Origin: Candidatus Neomicrothrix sp. UBA2517
GTDB lineage: Bacteria; Actinomycetota; Acidimicrobiia; Acidimicrobiales; UBA8592
Direction of reading: 5' to 3'
NCBI GenBank assembly: GCA_002341185.1
Contig: DDNP01000028.1
Span: 31,692 to 95,691 of the forward strand
DNA: 64,000 bases
In this document: positions 8,089 through 16,429 of the stretch, piece after piece
Layout of the letters: each line of letters begins with the position of its first letter
Numbering within the stretch: the stretch's first letter is position 1
Notes under the pieces: model-generated
Database searches by the model: none
What the model saw: the letters and a program-made list of their open reading frames with translations, nothing else
Told to the model about the DNA's origin: nothing
Position numbers and translations under genes: made by a program

Positions 8089-9443
8089 GAGTATCTCCAT
8101 AAGGTGCCTGTTGGCGTATCTTCTATCTCAACACCTTGCGACCGAAGCTCATCTCGAATGTTATCAGCCTCTTCAAAATCTTTGCCTTGCCTGGCAACCT
8201 CGCGCCTTTGAATTAGCTTTTCAATTTCATCATTAGAGTCTTTTTTGACTTTACCAAGTCCGAGGACATCCAATAATTCAGTTACTGATGCTAATGATAC
8301 GCTTGCTCTCTCAAAATCTTGAGAATCAAGCGAAGAGTTTCCTGCATTGATCAAGTCAAATATCACAGCCAAAGCATCAGGGGTTCCTAAATCGTTACTC
8401 ATAGCTCCAGAAAACCGGTCCTTAGCATTGGCATCGGTTTTCTCAGGCCCTATTTGTGCGGCATCCATTCTCCTATAAAACGCGTCAATTCTTTCTATCC
8501 CCCCGATAGCTCCTGCCATTGTGTCCTCAGAAAGCTCCATTAACGATCGATAATGAGCTTGTAGCATTGCAAGGCGAAGAGGTCTAGCTCCGTAACGTTC
8601 CATAGCATCACCCAAAGTTTGGAAATTACCTAGAGATTTTGACATCTTCTCGCCACTGACATTTAGCATTCCACTGTGCATCCAGTGTCTTGCAAATGAA
8701 TACCCGGCTGCTTCGCACTCGACTCGTTCATTTTCATGATGTGGAAATGTTAAATCTGACCCACCGCCATGGATATCAAAATTTTCTCCAAGAATATCTA
8801 ATGACATTGCAACACATTCAATGTGCCAGCCTGGTCTTCCAGACCCCCAAGGACTATCCCAAGTAGGTTCGCCTGGTTTAGCGGTTTTCCATAGCGCAAA
8901 ATCTAGAGGATCGTTTTTGGCCTCATCTGAAGCAATCCTCGCTTTAGCGCTGTCCCTTAAATCTTCGGCGGAGCGATTAACTAAGGCTCCGTAGCCACCA
9001 AATTTGCTTACATCGAAGTAAACTCCGCTTCCTACGATTTCATATGCTGAGCCATTCTCCATTAATTCTTCGATAATCGTAATCATCTGCGTGATAAATT
9101 GTGTTGCGAGAGGCCTATGGTCTGGATCTTTAATGCCAAAAGTTTGGAGTTGTTCAATATAAATTTTGGTGTAGAGCTGTGAGAGTTGGTCCTCAGATAC
9201 TCCTTCATCAGCTGCTCTATTTATAATCTTGTCATCAATATCTGTGATATTGCTTACAAGTGCAACCTCATATCCTGACCATGTCAAATAACGTTTTAAT
9301 ACATCATATGTTAATGCTGTCCGAGCATGACCTAAGTGCGGTACATCATAAACTGTGGGACCGCAGGCATAAATGGAAACCTTACCAGGGTCTTTGGGTT
9401 TAAGATCTACTATTTGGTCTCTCATAGTATCGAATATGCGCAT
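8085..9443 (-). CDS. cysS: Cysteinyl-tRNA synthetase
   Basis: A 452-residue class I aminoacyl-tRNA synthetase. It has the zinc-ligand Cys27 in YACGPTVYD, the HIGH motif as HLGH (36-39), the zinc site around GWHIECVAMS, the GGGSDLTFPHHENE stretch, and KMSKS at about 265. The C-terminal helical domain is complete and the length is normal. It charges tRNA-Cys. The related mycothiol ligase MshC also has HIGH/KMSKS motifs, but the CysS-type C-terminal region (RREVARQGKDFEEADNIRDE) argues for the synthetase. Confidence 0.95.
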   Translation of the reverse strand: MRIFDTMRDQIVDLKPKDPGKVSIYACGPTVYDVPHLGHARTALTYDVLKRYLTWSGYEVALVSNITDIDDKIINRAADEGVSEDQLSQLYTKIYIEQLQTFGIKDPDHRPLATQFITQMITIIEELMENGSAYEIVGSGVYFDVSKFGGYGALVNRSAEDLRDSAKARIASDEAKNDPLDFALWKTAKPGEPTWDSPWGSGRPGWHIECVAMSLDILGENFDIHGGGSDLTFPHHENERVECEAAGYSFARHWMHSGMLNVSGEKMSKSLGNFQTLGDAMERYGARPLRLAMLQAHYRSLMELSEDTMAGAIGGIERIDAFYRRMDAAQIGPEKTDANAKDRFSGAMSNDLGTPDALAVIFDLINAGNSSLDSQDFERASVSLASVTELLDVLGLGKVKKDSNDEIEKLIQRREVARQGKDFEEADNIRDELRSQGVEIEDTPTGTLWRYS

Positions 9444-9560
9444 GGTAAAAGCATAGATAACAAATTAGAGATGTACGCGCCAACTGACTGTTTCCTTGAA
9501 GAATACAATACTGACTTCTAAGAAGGCACTATCCAGATAGTCTAGTAATCTCAATACGAT

Positions 9561-9634
9561 GCCCTCGTAGCTCAGTAGGATAGAGCGACCGCCTCCTAAG
9601 CGGTAGGTCACAGGTTCGATTCCTGTCGAGGGCG
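9561..9634 (+). tRNA. tRNA-Arg (anticodon CCT)
   Basis: A 74-base cloverleaf. The acceptor stem GCCCTCG pairs with CGAGGGC (9627-9633), with discriminator G. The D-arm has AGCTCAGTAGGATAGAGC. The anticodon stem is ACCGC/GCGGT with loop CTCCTAA, so the anticodon is CCT, reading AGG. The T-arm contains GGTTCGATTCC. The 3' CCA is not encoded and must be added after transcription. Confidence 0.96.
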
Positions 9635-9716
9635 CTAACATTACATATTTGCCCAATAGTTGATCTTTTGTCTGCAGAATATGGAAGACTGATAAGTAGT
9701 GTGACTGGCGGGGGAT

Positions 9717-12700
9717 ATGGTTATAGCGGACAGCAATAATTACAACATCAGTGACCGTTATGTTAAAAACGACGGCAAGGTTTTTCTTACAGGTATTCAA
9801 GCGATTGCTAGGCTTCCTATCCAACAACTGAGAGCTGATCGAGTTATAGGATTGAATACAGCGTCTTTGCTTGCCGGGTACCCAGGTTCCCCATTGGCAG
9901 GTTTAAATTTCGAGATCGATAATGCTGCCGACCTTTCGCAGGATCTTCCTATTGTCCACCGACCAGTACTGAATGAGGAACATGGAGCAACCGCTATTAT
10001 GGGAAGCCAATTAGCCGTAGAGCAGCCAGATTGTTCATTTGATGGAATTGTTGGGTTCTGGTACGGGAAAGCTCCTGGCTTAGATAGAGCAGGCGATGCG
10101 CTTCGTCATGCTGTGTTTGCCGGAACTTCACGATACGGGGGGGCAGTTGCAATAGTCGGGGATGACCCAGCAGCAAGAAGTTCTACACTCCCGTCGAGCT
10201 CTGATGCGACATTGGTTGACCTTCATATGCCTATTCTTTACCCCGGTGATGTGAAAGAGATTCTAACACTAGGGATGCATGCGATAGCATTAAGTCGAAT
10301 AACTGGGGCATGGACCGCCTTAAAAATTGTTGACGCAGTAGCAGATGGAAGCGGAACAATTGATCTCGCTTCAACAGTCATAAACCCAATTATTCCAGAC
10401 CTGTTCATAAACAATATTGAATATCAACATCGGCCAGACGCTAAATTGCTTCCGCCTAATAATCTCGCAATAGAAAAGGATCTTCGGGTGGTACGGTCAG
10501 AATTAGTCCGTAGATACACCGTCGCTAACAAACTTAACCCGACTACAGTTGATCCGCCGGATGCGTGGATTGGTTTAATAGCAAGTGGTTTTACTTATCA
10601 TGAACTTCGTCATGCATTATCTGCAATTGGGTTGCGGACCTTAGATGATATTAAGAAGGTTGGGATCCGGCTACTTCATTTGGAGTTACCAATACCATTC
10701 GACCCTGAAAACATTCGTCATTTTGCACGCGGACTTGAAGAAATATTAGTCATTGAAGAGAAGAACCCAACAGCTGAATGGCTTGTTAAAGATGCTCTTT
10801 ATGGGAGCGCTAACCAACCAAGAGTTCTCGGTAAGTCATACCCAGATGGAAGACCTCTTATGCCCAGCCACGGGATTTTGGATGCAGACACTATGGTTCA
10901 AGGTATTTTTGACCGATTGTCTTTACGTATAGCCGATAGATTAATATCCCCGAAACCAAAGCACAACCAACGTGATTTGATACCGTTAAGCACATCTAGA
11001 AGCCCATACTTTTGCTCTGGTTGTCCTCATAATGCCAGTACAAAAGTCCCTGAAGATTCTTTAATTGGCGCTGGAATTGGTTGTCATACAATGGTCCTTT
11101 TAATGGATGAAGAGCAGGTAGGAAATATCGCCGGCGTTACAGCAATGGGCAATGAGGGTATGCAATGGGTAGGGATGGAGCCGTTTGTTGACCGTAAACA
11201 TTTCATACAAAATATAGGTGATGGAACTTATTTCCATTCCGGACAATTAGCTATTGCTTCGGCAGTTTCAGCGAATAGCAACATCACATTTAAATTACTT
11301 TACAACGGAACAATAGCGATGACAGGGGGCCAAGATCCAAAGGGAGGATTAGGGGTTCCTGAGATCGCGACGATTATGCACGCACAGGGAGTAAAGGAAA
11401 TTATCATCACCACCGAAGATGTGCGTAAATACCGTTCGTTCAAACTCCCTGACAATGTTCGTGTTTGGGAGCGCTCGCGAATAGTAGAGGCCCAAGAGGT
11501 TTTGGCCCAGGTAGATGGCGTTACGGTCCTCATTCACGACCAAGAATGTGCGGCTCAGTTAAGACGCTTACGCAAACGAAATGTTATTAAGAAACCAGAT
11601 TTTCGCGTTTTGATCAATCACCGAATCTGTGAAGCTTGCGGAGACTGCGGAGACGTTTCAAATTGTCTATCGGTGCAAAATCGAGAAACAATTCTTGGTC
11701 CTAAGGCCCGAATTGACCAAGACTCTTGCAATTTTGATGCTTCTTGCATAAATGGTGATTGTCCAAGTTTTATGACAGTTGAAATAGACCCAGAAACCCC
11801 GAATATGGGAGTTCTTAAAAACAAAGAGGGTATTAATCTCCCTAACCCCGAAATAAAGGTCCCAAGTGATAAATTAGATCTTCGAATAGCTGGTATTGGC
11901 GGCACGGGAGTAGTGACTGCAGCTCAAATACTGGCCACGGCTGCGATGCTAGATGGCTTTGAGGTACGGGGGCTAGACCAAACTGGTCTTTCGCAAAAAG
12001 CTGGGCCCGTTGTTAGTGATTTGCGTTTAACACGAGATATCCCTAGTCCTTCTAATCTATTAATGCAGCAAAGCGCAGATGTGCTTATCGGATTTGATTT
12101 ACTTGTCGCTGCCAGCGATAAAGCCTTAGAAGTTGCAACTGGCGAGAAAACTATTCTTGTCGCTTCTGAAACGCCGACACCAACTGGAGCCATGATAGGA
12201 AATCCTCTTGAGAGTCTTCCCTCTGTCAAGTCGCTCTTAGCAAGACTCGCAAATCGTATAGATAGCGAATCTAGTTATCTTGTTGATGCTGGGCGGTATT
12301 GCACAGACCTTCTGGGTTCTGTCACTTCGTCAAATATTTTTATTCTCGGCGTTTCTGTCCAGTTAGGTGTGCTACCTGTGAGCCCTGAATCTTTTAGGAA
12401 GGCTATCGAGTTAAATAATGTGAATGTCCAAGGCAATCTTGCCGCATTTCATTGGGGCCGAACGTGTGCATTTGATAATGAATACGTCAATCAACTCATT
12501 CAAGAGAAAAGAAAAAAGAAGGACAAAAGAGAGCAAGTGCGTTTGCATGATGATTTCATTAAACGAATTGATGAATTCGATCTATCGCAGGAAGGTTCGC
12601 AATTAGTTCAGTTCTTGGCTAAAGATGTTCTTGGATTTCAAAATATCAAGGCAGTAGAACAGTTCTTAACACTTCTGGAACAGGCTAATTGCGAGACTAA

Positions 12701-13226
12701 GAAACTCAGCAGGAGAGATGATAGAGAAACTCTTATTGTTGCTATTGCGCGGAATTCTCATAAATTGATCACATATAAAGATGAATATGAAGTAGCCCGC
12801 TTGTTTCTATCACCCGGTTTAGAAGGCGAGATAAATCAATTGCCTCAATCGAAAGGGGCGAAAAGAGCTGTTTGGCATCTTCATCCTCCGTTTCTTCGAG
12901 CTCTCGGTATGCGTAAAAAGCTGAAGGTCCCTTACAAAATCGCTCTGCCTTTGATGAAGGTCCTTTCAAAAGGAAAATTGTTAAGAGGAACAAAACTAGA
13001 TTTTTTTGGTTATGCAAAGGTGAGGAAAATGGAACGGCAAATTCGCGATAAGTACCTTGAAGAGATTTCCCAGTCGTTAGCTTCCTTAACTGATAGCAAC
13101 TTTAATGAGTTCCTTGACTTAGCATGCCTACCCGATGCTGTGCGGGGATTTGAGAACATAAAGATGAGCAAGGCAAAGGTTTTTTTGCATGACTTAGAAA
13201 GCCATTCGTTAGCAGATAGCGACTAG
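9717..13226 (+). CDS. Indolepyruvate:ferredoxin oxidoreductase, fused alpha/gamma chain
   Basis: A 1169-residue 2-oxo-acid:ferredoxin oxidoreductase that decarboxylates aryl (indole)pyruvates to acyl-CoA with thiamine diphosphate and Fe-S clusters, passing electrons to ferredoxin. The N-terminal pyrimidine-binding region has AGYPGSPLAG and LNEEHGATAIMGSQLA. The thiamine-diphosphate-binding region follows CSGCPHNAST (about 437-446) with GIGCHTM and GDGTYFHSG. A Cys-rich segment near 635-680 (ICEACGDCGD, SCNFDASC, GDC) should hold Fe-S clusters. The gamma domain begins at GIGGTGVVTAAQ (about 725) and a C-terminal region of about 200 residues completes the fused form. The ATG has a GGCGGGGGA ribosome-binding site. 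It probably serves aromatic amino-acid catabolism; no paaK-like ligase is next to it. Confidence 0.92.
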   Translation: MVIADSNNYNISDRYVKNDGKVFLTGIQAIARLPIQQLRADRVIGLNTASLLAGYPGSPLAGLNFEIDNAADLSQDLPIVHRPVLNEEHGATAIMGSQLAVEQPDCSFDGIVGFWYGKAPGLDRAGDALRHAVFAGTSRYGGAVAIVGDDPAARSSTLPSSSDATLVDLHMPILYPGDVKEILTLGMHAIALSRITGAWTALKIVDAVADGSGTIDLASTVINPIIPDLFINNIEYQHRPDAKLLPPNNLAIEKDLRVVRSELVRRYTVANKLNPTTVDPPDAWIGLIASGFTYHELRHALSAIGLRTLDDIKKVGIRLLHLELPIPFDPENIRHFARGLEEILVIEEKNPTAEWLVKDALYGSANQPRVLGKSYPDGRPLMPSHGILDADTMVQGIFDRLSLRIADRLISPKPKHNQRDLIPLSTSRSPYFCSGCPHNASTKVPEDSLIGAGIGCHTMVLLMDEEQVGNIAGVTAMGNEGMQWVGMEPFVDRKHFIQNIGDGTYFHSGQLAIASAVSANSNITFKLLYNGTIAMTGGQDPKGGLGVPEIATIMHAQGVKEIIITTEDVRKYRSFKLPDNVRVWERSRIVEAQEVLAQVDGVTVLIHDQECAAQLRRLRKRNVIKKPDFRVLINHRICEACGDCGDVSNCLSVQNRETILGPKARIDQDSCNFDASCINGDCPSFMTVEIDPETPNMGVLKNKEGINLPNPEIKVPSDKLDLRIAGIGGTGVVTAAQILATAAMLDGFEVRGLDQTGLSQKAGPVVSDLRLTRDIPSPSNLLMQQSADVLIGFDLLVAASDKALEVATGEKTILVASETPTPTGAMIGNPLESLPSVKSLLARLANRIDSESSYLVDAGRYCTDLLGSVTSSNIFILGVSVQLGVLPVSPESFRKAIELNNVNVQGNLAAFHWGRTCAFDNEYVNQLIQEKRKKKDKREQVRLHDDFIKRIDEFDLSQEGSQLVQFLAKDVLGFQNIKAVEQFLTLLEQANCETKKLSRRDDRETLIVAIARNSHKLITYKDEYEVARLFLSPGLEGEINQLPQSKGAKRAVWHLHPPFLRALGMRKKLKVPYKIALPLMKVLSKGKLLRGTKLDFFGYAKVRKMERQIRDKYLEEISQSLASLTDSNFNEFLDLACLPDAVRGFENIKMSKAKVFLHDLESHSLADSD

Positions 13227-13578
13227 TTATCGCCGATTATTTATGGTGAGAGATAGTAGATGGATTCTGCTGCGGTGATTCCTGAGACGGTGTTTTCGGG
13301 TGCTTCAATGATGAGGTCGTACTCGATGAGGGTCATTGCTGATTTGAATCTGGCTTTGGTGTAGCAATATCAATAACGAGAGGTACTCACGAGCAGTGGG
13401 TAGGTTAACAGCATTACACCTGATCGCTTAGTTGGTTTGGTGCTTTAAGAAGGTCTGTTTTCTATTGATTGCATGATGTAACCATATCTCGCCGGAAAAA
13501 ATATCTTTGTCGTTCCCGTTAGAGATATATCTTTTGTGGTGGGGTGTGGAACTGAATGATGGTCGTTAGACTTTCGGA
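13227..13578. other. Intergenic region of about 350 bases
   Basis: This gap lies between the oxidoreductase gene and rpmB. It contains a stopless minus-strand frame fragment (13241-13369, listed separately) and a perfect 10-base palindrome AGATATATCT at 13523-13532, about 46 bases before the rpmB start. No tRNA cloverleaf, repeat array or clear terminator hairpin was found. It presumably holds the rpmB promoter, but I could not place -35/-10 boxes with confidence. Confidence 0.5.
13241..13369 (-). pseudogene. Possible C-terminal gene remnant
   Basis: On the complementary strand a 42-codon open frame runs between a TGA (at about 13372) and a TAA (13241-13243). Its translation looks protein-like (KARFKSAMTLIEYDLIIE, then APENTVSGITAAES) but has no start or ribosome-binding site at its head; the only internal ATG would give 31 residues. 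It may be the degraded tail of a lost gene or chance. I cannot assign a family. Confidence 0.25.
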
Positions 13579-13815
13579 ATGTCTAAAATTTGCCAAGTAA
13601 CCGGTAGGAAGCCTGCATTTGGGAATAATGTTTCTCATTCGCATAGAAAGACTCGTCGACGTTGGAACCCGAACATTCAAAACAAACGGTTTTGGGTCCC
13701 TAACGAAAAACGGTGGGTTACTCTTACGGTCAGTGCGCGTGGAATTAAGACCATTAATAAAAATGGGATTGAGAGCGTGTTGGCAGATATGCGTAGACGA
13801 GGGGAGAAGGTCTGA
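13579..13815 (+). CDS. rpmB: Ribosomal protein L28 (bL28)
   Basis: 78 residues, close in length and sequence to E. coli L28: CQVTGRKPAFGNNVSHSHRK, the RFWVPNEKRWVTLTVSARG region and the GIESVLADMRRRGEKV tail. Only one Cys (Cys5) is present, so this is the zinc-independent (C-minus) form without CxxC pairs. It is a 50S subunit protein. The stop overlaps the start of rpmG by one base (TGATG), so the pair is co-translated. Confidence 0.96.
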   Translation: MSKICQVTGRKPAFGNNVSHSHRKTRRRWNPNIQNKRFWVPNEKRWVTLTVSARGIKTINKNGIESVLADMRRRGEKV

Positions 13816-13982
13816 TGCCTGCAGGGAGTGATAAGCGACCAGTTATAAAATTGAAATCAACTGCCGGTACGGGATATACCTACGTGACGAACAAAAACAA
13901 AGTGAATACTCGCGACCGTGTTGAGTTGAAAAAATATGACCCTATAGTCCGCAAGCATGTGATCTTTAAGGAAGAGAAGTAA
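13815..13982 (+). CDS. rpmG: Ribosomal protein L33 (bL33)
   Basis: A 55-residue protein starting at the ATG that overlaps the rpmB stop. It shows the L33 pattern: IKLKSTAGTGYTYVTNKN, then RVELKKYDPIVRKHVIFKEEK. It has no Cys, so it is the zinc-independent form, matching the C-minus L28 beside it. It is a 50S subunit component. In mycobacteria such C-minus L28/L33 pairs are Zur-controlled alternatives induced by zinc shortage, but I see no convincing Zur box upstream, so this could equally be the only copy. Confidence 0.94.
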   Translation: MPAGSDKRPVIKLKSTAGTGYTYVTNKNKVNTRDRVELKKYDPIVRKHVIFKEEK

Positions 13983-14002
13983 GTTCTTCTCCGCCTGTTG
14001 GC

Positions 14003-14785
14003 ATGGAATTAAGCATCGACGAAAAGAGAGAGCATCTAAGTGGCGCGTTGATGTCTGATGATGTTGAGGCAGCTTTATGGAATTTAGTTGATACAGGGCT
14101 TGCTGATGAGATCGTTCCTGAATTACCTGCATTACGACTTGAGCAGGACCCAATTCATCGTCATAAGGAAGTTCTATCACACACGATTGCTGTAACTGCG
14201 AAAACCCCAGGTGATTTAGTTATTCGTTTAGCTGCGTTATTTCATGACATCGGCAAACCAGCAACTCGTTCTTTTAAGCATGGGGGCGTAACATTTCGTC
14301 ATCATGAGGCTGTTGGAGCGAAGATAACGAAGAAGCGTTTGCGTGTGCTTGGGTACCCAGAGGATGTTGTGCGTGACGTTGCTCAAATAGTTCGTTTGTC
14401 TGGAAGGTTTAAGGGGTATGCGGATGGCTGGGGTGACTCAGCTGTTCGGCGATACGCGCGTGACGCTGGCCATCTTCTAGGGAAGTTGAATAGTTTGGTG
14501 CGTTCGGATTGCACATCGCGCCATGATCACATTCACCAGGCGATTCATCATCATGTTGATGACTTAGAGCGTCGGATCGGTGAATTAGCTGAGTCTGATC
14601 GGCGTGCTGCAGAGAGACCTCTTCTTGATGGTGGTGAGGTTATGGAGCGCTTAGGGGTAGGTCCTGGCCCTGAGGTTGGGAAAGCATTAAAATTTTTGTT
14701 GGAATTGCGGCGGTCTCAGCCTGATCTTGATCGTGAGGGTACTGAAGCATCTCTTGATAATTGGTGGCGTGATTACCAGAGCTGA
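14003..14785 (+). CDS. HD-domain protein: CCA-adding enzyme lacking its nucleotidyltransferase head
   Basis: The 260 residues match the C-terminal half of actinobacterial PcnA/CCA tRNA nucleotidyltransferases: SIDEKREHLSGALMSDD at the start, then TGLADEIVPELPALRLEQD (31-49), the HD core with His60 and HD81-82 (ALFHDIGKPATR), FRHHEAVGAK (98-107), AVRRYARDAG (147-156) and the final LGVGPGPEVGKALKFLLELR. The N-terminal head of about 220 residues with its GS/DxD active site is absent; rpmG ends only 20 bases before the start, so there is no room for it. It cannot add CCA; it could be a free-standing HD phosphohydrolase or a decayed copy with the full enzyme elsewhere. The frame is intact and metal ligands are kept, which favours function. 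It overlaps the next gene by 13 bases at the 3' end. Confidence 0.85.
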   Translation: MELSIDEKREHLSGALMSDDVEAALWNLVDTGLADEIVPELPALRLEQDPIHRHKEVLSHTIAVTAKTPGDLVIRLAALFHDIGKPATRSFKHGGVTFRHHEAVGAKITKKRLRVLGYPEDVVRDVAQIVRLSGRFKGYADGWGDSAVRRYARDAGHLLGKLNSLVRSDCTSRHDHIHQAIHHHVDDLERRIGELAESDRRAAERPLLDGGEVMERLGVGPGPEVGKALKFLLELRRSQPDLDREGTEASLDNWWRDYQS

Positions 14786-15576
14786 TCTGTGTAGGTATCT
14801 GTTCCAACGATCGTTGGGATGAATGGGGCTACTAGCACGACAGATGCAAGTCCTGATTCGTTAATTTGGTCCGCGTAATCCTTGAAGAGACTCCAAATAG
14901 TGCGCGGATCTTCTTCAAGGAAGAACATTTGCATGTGTCGTTCATCGTTTCCTGTAGGGGACCCGAGGTCCATGGGTGCGTTTCCGTCAATGTCATCATT
15001 TCGAGGAATAGGTTTCCAGTTAACGCATGAGGCGACGGGGGAACCATCGGAGAGAAGTGATGGGAGGACGGTCGTGGAAAGGAACTCGTTGAGGTCTTCT
15101 TCGCTGGTGTTTTCGGCTCTGTCAAGGAATACATTTGCGAGTCCTTTATAGGGGTGGTCAAAGGCGAGCTCTATGGGGACATAGTTTTCGTCTCGGTAAT
15201 GTGCCCAGGGGGTGTTAAACATGACTGTGTGTGCGTGTTGTCGTTCGGGGAATCCGCGATCGTTGGCGTATAGGTCCCAGACTTGTTCTGCTGCCCATTT
15301 GAAGTGTTCGTCATGTTTACCTTCTAAAATCCAGTAGGTAGCTAAATATGAGCCTTTGTCTACTGGTGATGTTACGGTGCTGTCTTCAGGAAATCGGAGG
15401 TCTTTGAGTTCTCGTGTTGCTACCCAGCGTTTGCCTGCGAAGAGCCATGGGCCGATAAGGCATCCGGCGTAGAAATGGTCGCGTTCGTACCATCGGTTAT
15501 ATGCGACCTCATGTCCTTTGTTTGGGTCTACGAGGGTGTAGAGCATGCTTCCTGTTCGTACTGGGTAGTCGTTCAT
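14773..15576 (-). CDS. Conserved protein of unknown function, possible dimeric alpha/beta-barrel fold
   Basis: A 267-residue soluble protein without a signal peptide. The N-terminus (YTLVDPNKGHEVAYNRWYERDHF) resembles EthD/dimeric alpha-beta barrel proteins, where such a segment forms the first strand and helix, and a second half from about 125 may repeat the fold. It is followed on the same strand by an enoyl-CoA hydratase gene (49-base spacing), so a role in degradation of an organic acid or ring compound is possible. I do not recognise a catalytic motif. The ATG at 15576 is the first start. Confidence 0.65.
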   Translation of the reverse strand: MNDYPVRTGSMLYTLVDPNKGHEVAYNRWYERDHFYAGCLIGPWLFAGKRWVATRELKDLRFPEDSTVTSPVDKGSYLATYWILEGKHDEHFKWAAEQVWDLYANDRGFPERQHAHTVMFNTPWAHYRDENYVPIELAFDHPYKGLANVFLDRAENTSEEDLNEFLSTTVLPSLLSDGSPVASCVNWKPIPRNDDIDGNAPMDLGSPTGNDERHMQMFFLEEDPRTIWSLFKDYADQINESGLASVVLVAPFIPTIVGTDTYTDQLW

Positions 15577-15625
15577 TGGGTTGTGCCTTCCTTTGGTTCT
15601 TCTTATGGTGTAGCAGATTTTTGGT

Positions 15626-16408
15626 TCATGTGCCGTTAAAGTCAGGGCTGCGCTTTTCTACGAAGGCGGTGATTCCTTCTTGGTAATCGTTACTTTCGTA
15701 GCATTTCCGTATTGCGTTTTGAATTTCAGTGTTGGTTGCGTGACCGTTGATAGCGGCGAGGCTGACTTTCGCCGCTGTGAGTGACTGGGGGGCGAGTTGG
15801 CTGATTTGTGCTGTTAGGTCATCAATTACGGTGGGAAGTGCTGAGCTTGTGGTGACATGGTGGATGAGTCCGATGCGGTGTGCTTCTTGGGCGTCTATGG
15901 TTGACGCTGTGAGGAGAAGGAAGCGGGCGTGTGCGTCTCCAACGGTTTTTGCCAGTGATTCAACAGCTGGGTGGGGGAAAGCAATGCCTAGCTTTGCTGG
16001 GGGTGCAGCAAAAGTGGCGGTGTCGCTTGCGTAGCGAAGGTCGCATGCCAGAGAGATAGCTAACCCGCCTCCGCGGCAAGGTCCGTTAATCATGGCCACA
16101 GTTGGGACTGGACTCTTTTCGATTGATTCGTGGGCGTCGGCTTCAGCGTCATCGTAAGCATGTGCGTTGTCAGGGGTGCGTAGCGTTTCGAATTCAGAGA
16201 TGTCTGAACCGGCTCCGAATGCGTCATCTCCAGCGCCACGGACCACAATTACCTTCGCCCCCGATGCAATTAAGGAATCAATTGCGGATGGCACCTTTTT
16301 GTACATTGATAGGTTCATGGCGTTGCGCAGTTTGGGGTTTGAGATGGTTAAGGTGCCGATGTCGTTTGTTGTTGAGGTGAGGATGTCACCTGTTGCTTCA
16401 TTGGTCAT
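15626..16408 (-). CDS. Enoyl-CoA hydratase/isomerase (crotonase) family protein
   Basis: A 260-residue crotonase-fold protein. The first oxyanion segment is DDAFGAGSDISEF (about 65-77) and the second is INGPCRGGGLAISLACDLRYAS (about 108-129). At the position where active hydratases usually have PE followed by LG, this protein has PAKLG, so one of the two common catalytic Glu residues is Ala; it may be an isomerase, thioesterase-like or hydrolase member of the family. It lies between the unknown protein above and the YkuD gene on the same strand. The substrate is unknown. Confidence 0.85.
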   Translation of the reverse strand: MTNEATGDILTSTTNDIGTLTISNPKLRNAMNLSMYKKVPSAIDSLIASGAKVIVVRGAGDDAFGAGSDISEFETLRTPDNAHAYDDAEADAHESIEKSPVPTVAMINGPCRGGGLAISLACDLRYASDTATFAAPPAKLGIAFPHPAVESLAKTVGDAHARFLLLTASTIDAQEAHRIGLIHHVTTSSALPTVIDDLTAQISQLAPQSLTAAKVSLAAINGHATNTEIQNAIRKCYESNDYQEGITAFVEKRSPDFNGT

Positions 16409-16429
16409 TGCGCCTCGGAACTAATGTGT

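Noticed and set aside
9465..9827. A 120-codon minus-strand frame around the tRNA-Arg gene
   Set aside because: It runs through the tRNA-Arg gene and into the 5' end of the large oxidoreductase; composition and codon pattern are those of the opposite strand.
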